Source: Micromonospora tulbaghiae (GTDB taxonomy: Bacteria; Actinomycetota; Actinomycetes; Mycobacteriales; Micromonosporaceae). From it: DNA of 64,000 nt. How positions within the stretch are numbered: position 1 is the stretch's first letter; each line of letters opens with the position of its first letter. Shown here piece after piece: positions 41,285-49,225 of this stretch. The stretch lies in contig NZ_FMCQ01000001.1 of NCBI RefSeq assembly GCF_900091605.1, forward strand, positions 815,860 to 879,859, read 5' to 3'. The notes under the pieces are model-generated. The model saw only the letters and a list, made by a program, of their open reading frames with translations. It did not search any database and was not told the origin of the DNA. A program made the translations under genes and the position numbers.

Positions 41285-42154
41285 CTAGGCCAGCCCGCGC
41301 CGGGTCACCGCCGGCGGTCGGTCGCCCCGGATCGACGCCACCATGTCCAGCACCCGGCGGGTCTCGCGGACCTGGTGGGCGCGGAACACCCGGGCGCCGA
41401 GCCAGGCCGAGACCGCTGTGGCGGCGAGCGTCCCCTCCAGCCGCTCGGGCACCGGCAGGTCGAGCGTCTCGCCGATGAAGTCCTTGTTCGACAGCGCCAC
41501 CAGCAGCGGCCAACCGGTGCCGGTCAGCTCCGCCAGCCGCCGGGTGATCTCCAGCGAGTGCCGGGTGTTCTTGCCGAAGTCGTGCGCCGGGTCGATCAGG
41601 ATGCCGTCCCGGCGCACACCCAGCCCGACCGCGCGTTCGGCCAGCCCGGTCACCGTGCCGACCACGTCGGCCACCACGTCGTCGAAGGCGGCCCGGTGGG
41701 GCCGGGTACGCGGGGCGAGCCCGCCCGCGTGCGAGCAGACCAGCCCGGCGCCGGTCGCCGCGGCGACCCGGGCCAGCGCCGGGTCCGCCCCCGACCAGGT
41801 GTCGTTGAGCAGGTCCGCGCCGGCGGCGACCGCCTCCACGGCCACCTCGGCACGCCAGGTGTCGATGGAGAGGACCACGCCGGGGAAGGCGGACCGGACC
41901 GCCGCGATGGTGTCCACCGTCCGCCGGATCTCCTCGGCCACGTCCACCTCGTCGCCCGGCCCGGCCTTCACCCCGCCGATGTCGATGATCTCGGCGCCCT
42001 CGTCGACTGCGCGCTCCACCGCGCGCAGCGCGCTGTCCTGGGCGAACGTGGCGCCCCGGTCGAAGAACGAATCCGGGGTGCGGTTGACGATCGCCATCAC
42101 CACCAGCTCACCGGGGCCGAACGTCCGTCCGCCCAGCCGCAACGCCCCGGTCAT
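41285..42154 (-). CDS. Dihydropteroate synthase family protein, FolP2-like
   Basis: The 289-residue TIM-barrel protein has the dihydropteroate synthase motifs VMAIVNRTPDSFFDRGATF, IIDIGGVKAGPG, SIDTWRAEVA, LLNDTWSG and ILIDPAHDFGKNTRHS. The reading MAIVNRTPDSFFD, rather than MGVVNVTPDSFSD, and the lack of other folate genes mark it as the FolP2-type paralogue found near tag in actinobacteria, whose activity is doubtful. GAGGAGGCGGGC precedes the ATG at 42154. It is divergent from the DivIVA-like gene. Confidence 0.9.
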   Translation of the reverse strand: MTGALRLGGRTFGPGELVVMAIVNRTPDSFFDRGATFAQDSALRAVERAVDEGAEIIDIGGVKAGPGDEVDVAEEIRRTVDTIAAVRSAFPGVVLSIDTWRAEVAVEAVAAGADLLNDTWSGADPALARVAAATGAGLVCSHAGGLAPRTRPHRAAFDDVVADVVGTVTGLAERAVGLGVRRDGILIDPAHDFGKNTRHSLEITRRLAELTGTGWPLLVALSNKDFIGETLDLPVPERLEGTLAATAVSAWLGARVFRAHQVRETRRVLDMVASIRGDRPPAVTRRGLA

Positions 42155-42306
42155 GCCCGCCTCCTCGCCGCCGGACCGCACCGGCCGGTCCGACGCTATC
42201 CGGTCCCGCCCGCGCCGCCCGTGCCGGTCCCGTGCGCCGGACGCATTTACGGACCGGACGTCCCGGAGGGCTCGCCCGATCCCGGCCCGCATGCCACGAT
42301 CTGTGC

Positions 42307-42918
42307 ATGGGTGAGGTTCTGCTCCTCTTGGTCGTCGCGCTGACCGTCGCGGCTGTGGTGTTCGGGGTGACGGTGCTCGTCTCCGGCAAGGATCCGGGCC
42401 TCACGCCGGCCGAGCCGGACGGGCGGGCCGTGCCCCTGCCCGGCAGCCGTCCGCTCGACGAGTCGGACGTGTCCGACGTCCGCTTCGACACGGCGCTGCG
42501 CGGCTACCGGATGAGCCAGGTCGACGCGGCGTTGCGCCGGGCGGCGTACGACATCGGCTACAAGACCGAGTTGATCGGCGTCCTGGAGGCCGAGAACGAG
42601 GCCCTGCGGGACGGGCGTACCGAGGACGCCGACGCGCTGCGCAGGGCGCGCGAGGAGGCCGCCGCGACCCGCTCCGAGACCGAGCAGGCGCCCGACCCGT
42701 CCACCCCGGAGCCGGTGATGATCGACCTGTCCGCGCCGGAGCCGCCGGCCCGCACCGACGCCGACGGGCAGCCGGGCGCACCGGCCGAGGCAGGCGTGGC
42801 GGAGGCCCCCGCCGCCGCGGCGACCGAGGACACCGTCTCCCCGGCGGACGGGATCGCGGGCGGGCCGGCCGACGACGACCGGGAGCGCGGTTCGGTGGTC
42901 CGCTCGGAGTCGGCGTGA
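42307..42918 (+). CDS. DivIVA-domain membrane protein
   Basis: The 203-residue protein starts with a membrane helix (VLLLLVVALTVAAVVFGVTVLV), followed by the DivIVA signature VRFDTALRGYRMSQVDAALRRAAYDIGYK and an acidic, Ala/Pro-rich disordered tail (about 90-203). The N-terminal DivIVA element often senses membrane curvature or binds division and cell-wall proteins. A similar gene accompanies folP2 and tag in other actinobacteria. It overlaps the SRPBCC gene by four bases (GTGA), suggesting coupled translation. Confidence 0.85.
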   Translation: MGEVLLLLVVALTVAAVVFGVTVLVSGKDPGLTPAEPDGRAVPLPGSRPLDESDVSDVRFDTALRGYRMSQVDAALRRAAYDIGYKTELIGVLEAENEALRDGRTEDADALRRAREEAAATRSETEQAPDPSTPEPVMIDLSAPEPPARTDADGQPGAPAEAGVAEAPAAAATEDTVSPADGIAGGPADDDRERGSVVRSESA

Positions 42919-43415
42919 CCGGCGCCGACCGGCCGGCCGACGACTTCACCGAGGCGTCCCGCCGTGGCGCCGCCGAGGTCACCGCCACGGTGATCGTCGC
43001 CGCCCCGGCCGACCGGGTGTTCGCCGCGCTCACCGCGTGGGAGCGGCAGTCGGACTGGATCCCGCTGACCCGGGTCCGGGTGGTCGAGGGCGACGGCGGC
43101 GAGGGCAGCCTGGTCGAGGCGGTCACCGCGCTCGGTCCGGCCGTGCTCCGCGACGAGATGCGGGTGGTCCGGGTCGACGCCCCGTACGAGGTCGGCGTGG
43201 TGCACTGCGGCAAGCTGCTGCGCGGCCCCGGCGTGCTGCGCTGCACCCCGATGGACCGCGACCGCACGCAGGTGGTCTGGCACGAGTGGTTCCACCTGCC
43301 GGGCGGGAAGGCCGGCCGGGTCGCGTGGCCGGTGCTCTGGCCCGGTTCGAAGTTCAGCCTCACGCAGGCGCTGAAGAAGTTCGCCCGGCTGGTCGAGCAG
43401 GGCCGCCTGCCCTGA
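42915..43415 (+). CDS. SRPBCC (START-like) family protein
   Basis: The 166-residue protein has a helix-grip fold of the polyketide cyclase/dehydrase type: VTATVIVAAPADRVFAALTAWERQSDWIPLTRVRVVEGDGGEG, then VVRVDAPYEVGVVHCGKLLRGPGVLRC and a C-terminal helix (LTQALKKFARLVEQ). Such proteins bind lipids or polyketides in a cavity; the ligand is unknown. It overlaps the DivIVA-like gene and is followed by tag 27 bases on, so all three are likely co-transcribed. Confidence 0.85.
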   Translation: MTGADRPADDFTEASRRGAAEVTATVIVAAPADRVFAALTAWERQSDWIPLTRVRVVEGDGGEGSLVEAVTALGPAVLRDEMRVVRVDAPYEVGVVHCGKLLRGPGVLRCTPMDRDRTQVVWHEWFHLPGGKAGRVAWPVLWPGSKFSLTQALKKFARLVEQGRLP

Positions 43416-43442
43416 CCGGGGTTGTCGGTGGGCTGACCTACC

Positions 43443-44036
43443 GTGGACGCCGTGACTGACCTGGTGACCGGCGCCGACGGGCTGCCGCGCTGCGCGTGGG
43501 GGGCGAGCACCCCCGACTACGCCGTCTACCACGACGAGGAGTGGGGCCGGCCGCTGCGCGGCGACGACGCGCTCTACGAGCGGCTGACGCTGGAGGCGTT
43601 CCAGTCCGGCCTGTCCTGGCTGACCATCCTGCGCAAGCGGCAGGCGTTCCGGGACGCCTTCGCCCGCTTCCGGATCGACTCGGTGGCCCGCTACGGCGAG
43701 GCCGACGTGACCCGGCTGATGGCCGACGCCGGGATCGTCCGCAACCGGGCCAAGATCGAGGCGGCGATCGCGAACGCCCGGGCCGCGTCGGAGCTGCCCG
43801 AGGGCCTCTCCGCGCTGCTCTGGTCCTTCGCGCCCCCGCCCCGGACGGCGCGTCCCCGGTCCTTCGCCGAGGTGCCGGCCACCAGCCCCGAGTCGGTGGC
43901 GATGGCCAAGGCGCTCAAGAAGCGCGGCTTCCGGTTCGTGGGCCCCACCACCGCCTACGCGCTGATGCAGGCCACCGGCATGGTCGACGACCACCTGGCC
44001 GACTGCCACGTGAGCGGTGACCGGGCCGGGGTGTGA
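43443..44036 (+). CDS. tag: DNA-3-methyladenine glycosylase I
   Basis: The 197-residue protein is a TagI glycosylase. It has the zinc ligands Cys in RCAWG and, at the end, His and Cys in DDHLADCHV, with YHDEEWGRPL near the N-terminus and LTLEAFQSGLSWLTILRKR containing the conserved Glu. It removes 3-methyladenine from alkylated DNA in base excision repair. The start is GTG 43443 or GTG 43452; no ribosome binding site decides. It belongs to the folP2-to-DUF3117 neighbourhood conserved in actinobacteria. Confidence 0.93.
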   Translation: MDAVTDLVTGADGLPRCAWGASTPDYAVYHDEEWGRPLRGDDALYERLTLEAFQSGLSWLTILRKRQAFRDAFARFRIDSVARYGEADVTRLMADAGIVRNRAKIEAAIANARAASELPEGLSALLWSFAPPPRTARPRSFAEVPATSPESVAMAKALKKRGFRFVGPTTAYALMQATGMVDDHLADCHVSGDRAGV

Positions 44037-44072
44037 CGGAGCGCGCCACCTCCGGCGTGATGGGATTGGGGC

Positions 44073-44696
44073 ATGACCGACACCGAGCCGCGTACGAGCG
44101 GGACGACAGACGGTGCGACCACGACCGGCGCCTGGGCGGTGCTGCTGCCCGCCGAGCGCTTCGAGGCCGAGCGGCTGGTGCACCACGACACGCTGGAGCT
44201 GACCGGGCTGTCCGAGGCGGCCGGCCCTCGGCCCGGTGACCGGGTCGCGGTGCTCGTCGACGAGCCGCTGCGCCTGGTCGCCCTCGGCCGGGTCGCGCTC
44301 GCGTCGTCCGAGACCCGGGAGGACCCGGACGATCCGCAGTCCGACGCGGTGGCCGGGTCGCTCGTGGTCGCGTACACCCGGCGGGTGCTCGACGAGCCGG
44401 TGCCGGTCGACGGCCCGGCGCCGGACGGCCCGGTCGTGGCGCTCGACCCGGCCCGCTGGCGGTCGTTGGCCGACCGGCTCGGCCCGCCGCCCGCCCGCAG
44501 CACCTGGCTGGTCAGCCTGGACCTGCCGATCGAGGCCGCGTCGCGCGCCGAGGCGGTACGGATCTTCTGGTCCTACGTGCAGGAGCTGGGCCCGCGGGAG
44601 CTTCCGGCGTTCGTCTCGCCGTACGGCGACGAACTGGCCATGCAGGCGTTCGTGCTCGGCGTCGAGGCCAACCAGGACCCGGAGGAGGACGACTGA
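44073..44696 (+). CDS. Conserved hypothetical protein
   Basis: The 207-residue soluble protein has no family I recognise. It starts with a low-complexity Thr/Gly tail, followed by AWAVLLPAERFEAERLVHHDTLELTGL, GDRVAVLVDEPLRLVALGRVAL and a C-terminal part ending in EANQDPEEDD. The second segment resembles a small beta-barrel, as in PUA/EVE-like domains, but this is not secure. It is 36 bases downstream of tag on the same strand and might be co-transcribed. It ends 22 bases before a convergent enoyl-CoA hydratase gene. Confidence 0.7.
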   Translation: MTDTEPRTSGTTDGATTTGAWAVLLPAERFEAERLVHHDTLELTGLSEAAGPRPGDRVAVLVDEPLRLVALGRVALASSETREDPDDPQSDAVAGSLVVAYTRRVLDEPVPVDGPAPDGPVVALDPARWRSLADRLGPPPARSTWLVSLDLPIEAASRAEAVRIFWSYVQELGPRELPAFVSPYGDELAMQAFVLGVEANQDPEEDD

Positions 44697-44718
44697 CCTC
44701 CGGGCCCGACCGGCGCGG

Positions 44719-45510
44719 TCAGCGGCCCTCGAAGACCGGCTTCTGCTTGTCGACGAACGCCTTCGTGGCGGCCCGGTGGTCGGCGGTGGCGCCGCAGATC
44801 GCCTGGGCCTGAGCCTCGGCGGCCAGCGCGTCGGCGAGCGTGCCCGCGTCGGCGATGGACAGCTGCCGCTTGATCGCCCCGTACGCGACGGTAGGGCCGG
44901 CGGCGAGCCGGGCGGCCAGTTCCTGCGCGGTGGGGAGCACCTGCTCGTCGTCGCCCACCAGCTTGGTCAGCAGGCCCAGCCGGCAGGCCTCCTCGGCGCC
45001 GACCGGCTCGGCGAGCATCAGCAGCTCGACGGCCTTGGCGTGACCGACCAGCCGGGGCAGCGTCCAGGAGGCGCCGGTGTCGGCGGCGAGACCCACCCCG
45101 GCGAACGCCATCAGGAACCGGGTCTTCGGGCCGCCGATGCGGAAGTCGGCCAGGAACGCCAGCGAGGCGCCGGCCCCGGCGGCCATCCCGCGCACCGCGG
45201 CGATCACCGGCTTGGGCAGGTTGGCCAGCCGGGCGGCGATCGGGTTGTAGTGCGCCCGCACCGTGCCCAGCGGGTCGGCGTCCGAGGTCTCCAGCGTCCG
45301 CACGTGCTCGCGCAGGTCCTGACCGGCGCTGAACGAGCCGCCCGCGCCCGCGAGCACGACCGCCCGGCAGGACCGGTCGGTCTCCAGCTCGGCCAGCGTG
45401 TCCCGGAGCGCCTCCTTGAGCGCCACGTCGAGCGAGTTCATCGCCGTCGGGCGGTTCAGCGTCAGGGTGACGACGGCGTCGGTGCGGTCGACGAGCAGCG
45501 GCTCGGTCAC
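44719..45510 (-). CDS. Enoyl-CoA hydratase/isomerase family protein
   Basis: The 263-residue protein is a crotonase-fold enzyme: VVTLTLNRPTAMNSL, AGAGGSFSAGQDLREHVR with the first oxyanion-hole element, KPVIAAVRGMAAGAGASLAFLADFRIG with the second, then FAGVGLAADTGASWTLPRLVG. The Glu positions fit the PaaG-like branch rather than classical hydratases. With the PaaX-type repressor gene three bases upstream it probably belongs to phenylacetate or other aromatic degradation; other paa genes are not in the window. Confidence 0.92.
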   Translation of the reverse strand: MTEPLLVDRTDAVVTLTLNRPTAMNSLDVALKEALRDTLAELETDRSCRAVVLAGAGGSFSAGQDLREHVRTLETSDADPLGTVRAHYNPIAARLANLPKPVIAAVRGMAAGAGASLAFLADFRIGGPKTRFLMAFAGVGLAADTGASWTLPRLVGHAKAVELLMLAEPVGAEEACRLGLLTKLVGDDEQVLPTAQELAARLAAGPTVAYGAIKRQLSIADAGTLADALAAEAQAQAICGATADHRAATKAFVDKQKPVFEGR

Positions 45511-45513
45511 GTT

Positions 45514-46332
45514 CTAACGACCCTTCTGTCGGGCGAGGCGGTTGCCGGAGTCGAGGCACTGCTCGACGTACCGGTCGGCGGCGGGCCGGAGCCGGGCCGC
45601 GTGCCGGTCGAAGAAACTGGCCGCGCTGGTGCCCGGCCAGCGCTCGGGCAGCAGTGCCGGGGGCAGTTGCGGATCCCGGAACAGGAACGTACGCCATGCG
45701 TGCACGAGCCGGAACCGGGCCGCGTACGCGTCCTCGTCGCTGCTGCGCACCGTGACGCCGGAGAGCAGCGGCTTCTGCTCGGCGACGAAGCGCTCGTACG
45801 CCCGGCCGATCTCGGCCAGGTCCCAGGCGCGGCGGACCACGCCCATCGCGCCCGGTGTGCCGGCCGCGTGCGCGGCGGTGAACCGCTCGTAGCGCACGCC
45901 CGCCTCGTCGAGCAGCAGGTCGACGTCCTCACCCGGGCGGGTCGCCACCCAGGTGCAGTCGTCGAGCGTGCCGTAGCCGAGGAAGGCGAGGTTCGCGGCG
46001 AGCCGCTGCCGGTCCCGGCGGGAGGAGGGCGCGGTGAGCACCAGGAGATCGAACCGCCCGTCCCAGCTGTGCCGCCCGGTCCGGTAGATCCGGGACGCTG
46101 CCTCGTCGAGTCGACGAGCCGCCTTCGGGGTGATCGAATATCCCGGTCCGGACGCGAGCCGGAGTGGTTCCAGCCAGCCCTGGCGGACCATCCGGGAGAC
46201 CGCGGTGCGTACCGCCGGTGGGGCGATCCCGAGCGGGGCGAGCAGCTTGACCAGGGCGGCGACCGGTGCGCGGCCACCCCGGGCCCGGAGGTGGTCGCCG
46301 TACAGGTCGAAGAGTGCCGACCGTGCCTGCAT
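45514..46332 (-). CDS. PaaX-family transcriptional repressor
   Basis: The 272-residue protein has the PaaX layout: an N-terminal winged helix (RSALFDLYGDHLRARGGRAPVAALVKLLAPLGIAPPAVRTAVSRMVRQGWLEP, in the first 60 residues), a central domain (WDGRFDLLVLTA, RRDRQRLAANLAFLGYGTL) and a C-terminal PaaX_C part (LVHAWRTFLFRDPQLPPALLP). PaaX responds to phenylacetyl-CoA. The enoyl-CoA hydratase gene follows after three bases in the same transcript. A dyad in front (46343-46381) is the likely autoregulatory site. Confidence 0.92.
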   Translation of the reverse strand: MQARSALFDLYGDHLRARGGRAPVAALVKLLAPLGIAPPAVRTAVSRMVRQGWLEPLRLASGPGYSITPKAARRLDEAASRIYRTGRHSWDGRFDLLVLTAPSSRRDRQRLAANLAFLGYGTLDDCTWVATRPGEDVDLLLDEAGVRYERFTAAHAAGTPGAMGVVRRAWDLAEIGRAYERFVAEQKPLLSGVTVRSSDEDAYAARFRLVHAWRTFLFRDPQLPPALLPERWPGTSAASFFDRHAARLRPAADRYVEQCLDSGNRLARQKGR

Positions 46333-46342
46333 GACCGCACAT

Positions 46343-46381
46343 TGTGACAGGCCTATCCAAGATAAGCTAGATGCTGTTACA
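46343..46381. promoter_or_regulatory. Dyad upstream of paaX-like gene (candidate operator)
   Basis: TGTGACAG (46343-46350) and CTGTTACA (46374-46381) form an inverted repeat with one mismatch, around an inner imperfect palindrome CTATCCAAGATAAG (46353-46366). The stretch is AT-rich for this genome and lies directly before the PaaX-type gene. Confidence 0.45.
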
Positions 46382-46522
46382 TCAATGCTGCTTCGGTTTG
46401 GGTCCGGCGGTGTTCATCAGGGAAAATCGTTGGTCGAGCCTTCCGCGACGGTTGCGGATGGCGATGGCGAAGTGGCTGTGGGGCAACTCACCGACCCTGG
46501 TGTAGGTCTGAGGGGAGACAAC

Positions 46523-46690
46523 ATGGCGGCGATGAAGCCGCGGACGGGCGACGGTCCGCTGGAAGTCACCAAGGAGGGCCGGGGCATCGTCATGCGAGTC
46601 CCGCTGGAGGGTGGTGGCCGGCTCGTCGTCGAGATGACTCCCGACGAGGCCACCGCGCTCGGTGACGCGCTGAAGGCGGCTGCGGGCTGA
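46523..46690 (+). CDS. DUF3117 protein
   Basis: The 55-residue protein (MAAMKPRTGDGPLEVTKEGR, then IVMRVPLEGGGRLVVEMTPDEA) matches DUF3117, a small protein highly conserved in actinobacteria (as Rv1211 in M. tuberculosis) with no established function. AGGGGAGACAAC precedes the ATG. Two hairpins follow the stop. Confidence 0.95.
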   Translation: MAAMKPRTGDGPLEVTKEGRGIVMRVPLEGGGRLVVEMTPDEATALGDALKAAAG

Positions 46691-46702
46691 TTCGAGGAGG
46701 GT

Positions 46703-46772
46703 CCCGCGCGGCGTCCGCCGCGCGGGCGGTTCGTCCTACCCTGAGCCACCGGCATGCCCGGTGGCTCAGGGT
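46703..46772 (+). terminator. Tandem terminators after DUF3117 gene
   Basis: First a CCCGCGCGGCG stem (46703-46713 with 46716-46726), then a perfect 15-base-pair stem (46738-46752 with 46758-46772) followed by CTTTCCTC. The second is the stronger candidate. Confidence 0.8.
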
Positions 46773-46835
46773 CTTTCCTCGACGGGTGCGTGGTGAAATG
46801 TGCCCGTTCAACCCATTTCGGAGGTACGGTCCAGC

Positions 46836-48314
46836 GTGCTGGTCATTCGTCTGGTGAGTGGGCCCGCGGGGCCCGACGCTCTCGTCCTGCCCGTCCGTCC
46901 CGGAGGGCCGGACTCGCCGGACTCCTCGACCTCCACGGCGGTACTGGTCCCCACTGCCGTGCCGACCGGCGACGACGTCCGGACCGAGGCTGCCGCCGTC
47001 CTGCCGGCCACCCGGCTCACGGGCGCGGCCGGCGAGGTACGCGAGCACCTGCGCCCCGGTGGCTCACCGGCGCGGCTGTGGCTGCTGGGCGTCGGCGACG
47101 GCGACGAGCGCGACTGGCGCACCGCCGGAGCGGCGCTGGCCCGCGCGGCGAAGGATGAGACGCAGATCACCATCGCGCTTCCCGCCGAGGCGACGGCGGC
47201 GCTACGTGGCCTCGCCGAAGGGCTGCTGCTCGGTTCGTACCGCTTCCGCCTCACCGAGGCCGGCAAGCGGTCCTCCCTGGCTGCCGTGGCGGTGCTCGTC
47301 GACGACCCGGACGCGCTTGCCGGCACGCTCGACGCCGCCCGGGCCACCGCCGAGACGACCCGGCTCGCCCGGGACCTGACCAACATGCCCTCGTCCACCA
47401 AGAACCCGGAGTGGTTCGCCGCGCAGGTGGCCGAGGCCGCGTCCGGGCGTCCCGACCTGCACCTGCGGGTACGCGGCCCGGAGGAGCTGGCGGCCGAGGG
47501 CTTCGGCGGTCTGCTGGCCGTCGGAGGCGGCTCCGCGGCCGGCCCGCGTCTGGTGGAGCTGGACTGGCGGCCGGAGGGCGCACGTACCCACGTGGTGCTC
47601 GTCGGCAAGGGCATCACGTTCGACACCGGCGGCATCTCGATCAAGCCGGTGCCGGCCATGAAGCTGATGCGCAAGGACATGGCCGGGGCCGCCGCGGTGA
47701 TCGCCGCGACGCTCGGCGCCGCCGAACTGCGCCTGCCGGTACGGGTCACCACCCTCGCCCCGCTCGCCGAGAACATGGTCAGCGGTTCGGCGTTCCGCCC
47801 CGGCGACGTGATCCGGCACTACGGCGGGCTGACGAGCGAGAGCACCAACTCCGACGCCGAGGGCCGGCTCGTGCTCGCCGACGCGCTGGCGTACGCGGCC
47901 CGCGAGCTGAAGCCCGACCTGCTGATCGACCTGGCGACGCTCACCGGCGCGAACGCCGTCGCCCTGGGCAAGCGGCACGCCGCGCTCTACAGCGAGAACG
48001 ACACGCTCGCCGCCGGTCTGCTCGACGCGATCACCGCGGCCGGCGAGCGGGCCTGGCGGATGCCGCTCGCCGACGACTACGTCGAATACCTGGCCAGCGA
48101 GATCGCCGACCTGCACAGCTCCCCGGCGCAGGGCGCCGGCTCGGTGGTCGCCGCGCTGTTCCTGCGGGAGTTCACCGGCGACCTGCGGGACCGGTGGGCA
48201 CACCTGGACATGTCCGCGCCGTCGTGGTCCGACGACACGCACGGCGAGCTGGTCAAGGGCGCGACCGGCTGGGGCGTGCGCGGGCTGCTGCGCTGGCTGG
48301 CGACGCTGGGCTGA
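46836..48314 (+). CDS. pepA: Leucyl aminopeptidase (M17 family)
   Basis: The protein has about 492 residues. The catalytic C-terminal domain of M17 is clear: VLVGKGITFDTGGISIKPV with metal ligands, MRKDMAGAAAVI, then NSDAEGRLVLADAL with the signature and metal-binding Asp/Glu. It removes N-terminal residues from peptides using two metal ions, as a hexamer in the cytoplasm. The N-terminal domain is divergent. The GTG at 46836 is preceded by GGAGGT at 11 bases; a GTG at 46800 would extend it by 12 residues across that site and is less likely. Confidence 0.92.
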   Translation: MLVIRLVSGPAGPDALVLPVRPGGPDSPDSSTSTAVLVPTAVPTGDDVRTEAAAVLPATRLTGAAGEVREHLRPGGSPARLWLLGVGDGDERDWRTAGAALARAAKDETQITIALPAEATAALRGLAEGLLLGSYRFRLTEAGKRSSLAAVAVLVDDPDALAGTLDAARATAETTRLARDLTNMPSSTKNPEWFAAQVAEAASGRPDLHLRVRGPEELAAEGFGGLLAVGGGSAAGPRLVELDWRPEGARTHVVLVGKGITFDTGGISIKPVPAMKLMRKDMAGAAAVIAATLGAAELRLPVRVTTLAPLAENMVSGSAFRPGDVIRHYGGLTSESTNSDAEGRLVLADALAYAARELKPDLLIDLATLTGANAVALGKRHAALYSENDTLAAGLLDAITAAGERAWRMPLADDYVEYLASEIADLHSSPAQGAGSVVAALFLREFTGDLRDRWAHLDMSAPSWSDDTHGELVKGATGWGVRGLLRWLATLG

Positions 48315-48347
48315 CGTTCCGGCGTGCGCCGCACGCCGGGCTGACTG

Positions 48348-48998
48348 TCAGGCCTTCACGGCGGCGAGCAGGCCGTGGCCGACCGGCAGCAGCGCGGGCA
48401 CCCAGTGCTCCGACTCGCGGATCGCCTTGATCGTCTCCCGCACGGTGACCGTCTCGACGTCCCGTGCGGACGGGTCGCCGATCCGGCCGGCCGCGAGCGC
48501 GCCGTTGAGCGCGAGCACGCCGCCGGGGCGCAGCAGCCGCAGCGCCGCGTCCACGTACGCGGCGAAGCCGGTCGACACCGCGTCCACGAAGACCAGGTCG
48601 TAGGCGCCGTCCGCGAGCCGGGGCAGCACGTCGAGGGCCCGGCCGGTGATGATCCGGGTACGCCCCGACGGAAAGCCCGCCTCCTGGAACAGCCGCCGGG
48701 CGATGCGCTGGTATTCGACCTCGACGTCGATCGTGGTGAGCACACCGTCGGGGCGCATGCCGCGCAGCAGCCACACGCCGCTCACCCCGGTGCCGGTGCC
48801 GATCTCCACCACCGCCCGGGCGTTGCCGGCGGCGGCGAGCAGCCGCAGCGCGGCACCCGACCCGGGCGTGACCGCCTCCACCCCCACCTCGTGGGCGAGG
48901 GCGCGGGCCGTGCGCAGCACGAGATCCTCGGTGACGAAAGACTCGGCGAAGTGGAGCGCCTGGGCCGTCGAACTGCCGTGACCGGCGACCGTGGCGAT
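48348..48998 (-). CDS. SAM-dependent O-methyltransferase, apparent ATC start
   Basis: The protein is an O-methyltransferase of the Rv1220c type: ARAVVEIGTGTGVSGVWLLRG (SAM-binding), LTTIDVEVEYQRIARR, YDLVFVDAVSTGFAAYVDAALRLLRPGGVL. Homology begins upstream of the first normal start codon (GTG at 48920): the codons from 48998 read (I)ATVAGHGSSTAQALHFAESF, as at the N-terminus of homologues, and are preceded by GGAGGT at five bases. The codon in the initiator place is ATC; no ATG, GTG, TTG or CTG is in frame between it and 48920. Either ATC is used, or an error or mutation changed ATG, or a shortened protein is made. Confidence 0.85.
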   Translation of the reverse strand: MATVAGHGSSTAQALHFAESFVTEDLVLRTARALAHEVGVEAVTPGSGAALRLLAAAGNARAVVEIGTGTGVSGVWLLRGMRPDGVLTTIDVEVEYQRIARRLFQEAGFPSGRTRIITGRALDVLPRLADGAYDLVFVDAVSTGFAAYVDAALRLLRPGGVLALNGALAAGRIGDPSARDVETVTVRETIKAIRESEHWVPALLPVGHGLLAAVKA

Positions 48999-49225
48999 GG
49001 GACACCTCCGAGGGGCGGACTGGTGCGAGGGGCGGTATGCACTGTGAGCGTAGAGGCGGGCCGGTACCGGCGCAGCCGCGAGTCCGCCGTCGAGTGCTCA
49101 CGGACGGCAACCCCTGACCCCGTTCGCGCCATCCGTGTAATCCTGGATGTGTCCCGCGCGTCACTGTCGTCCGGCTCCGCCGGCCGCCGGCGCGGGGCCA
49201 GCGGGACTGAGTGGGAGGCACCGAC

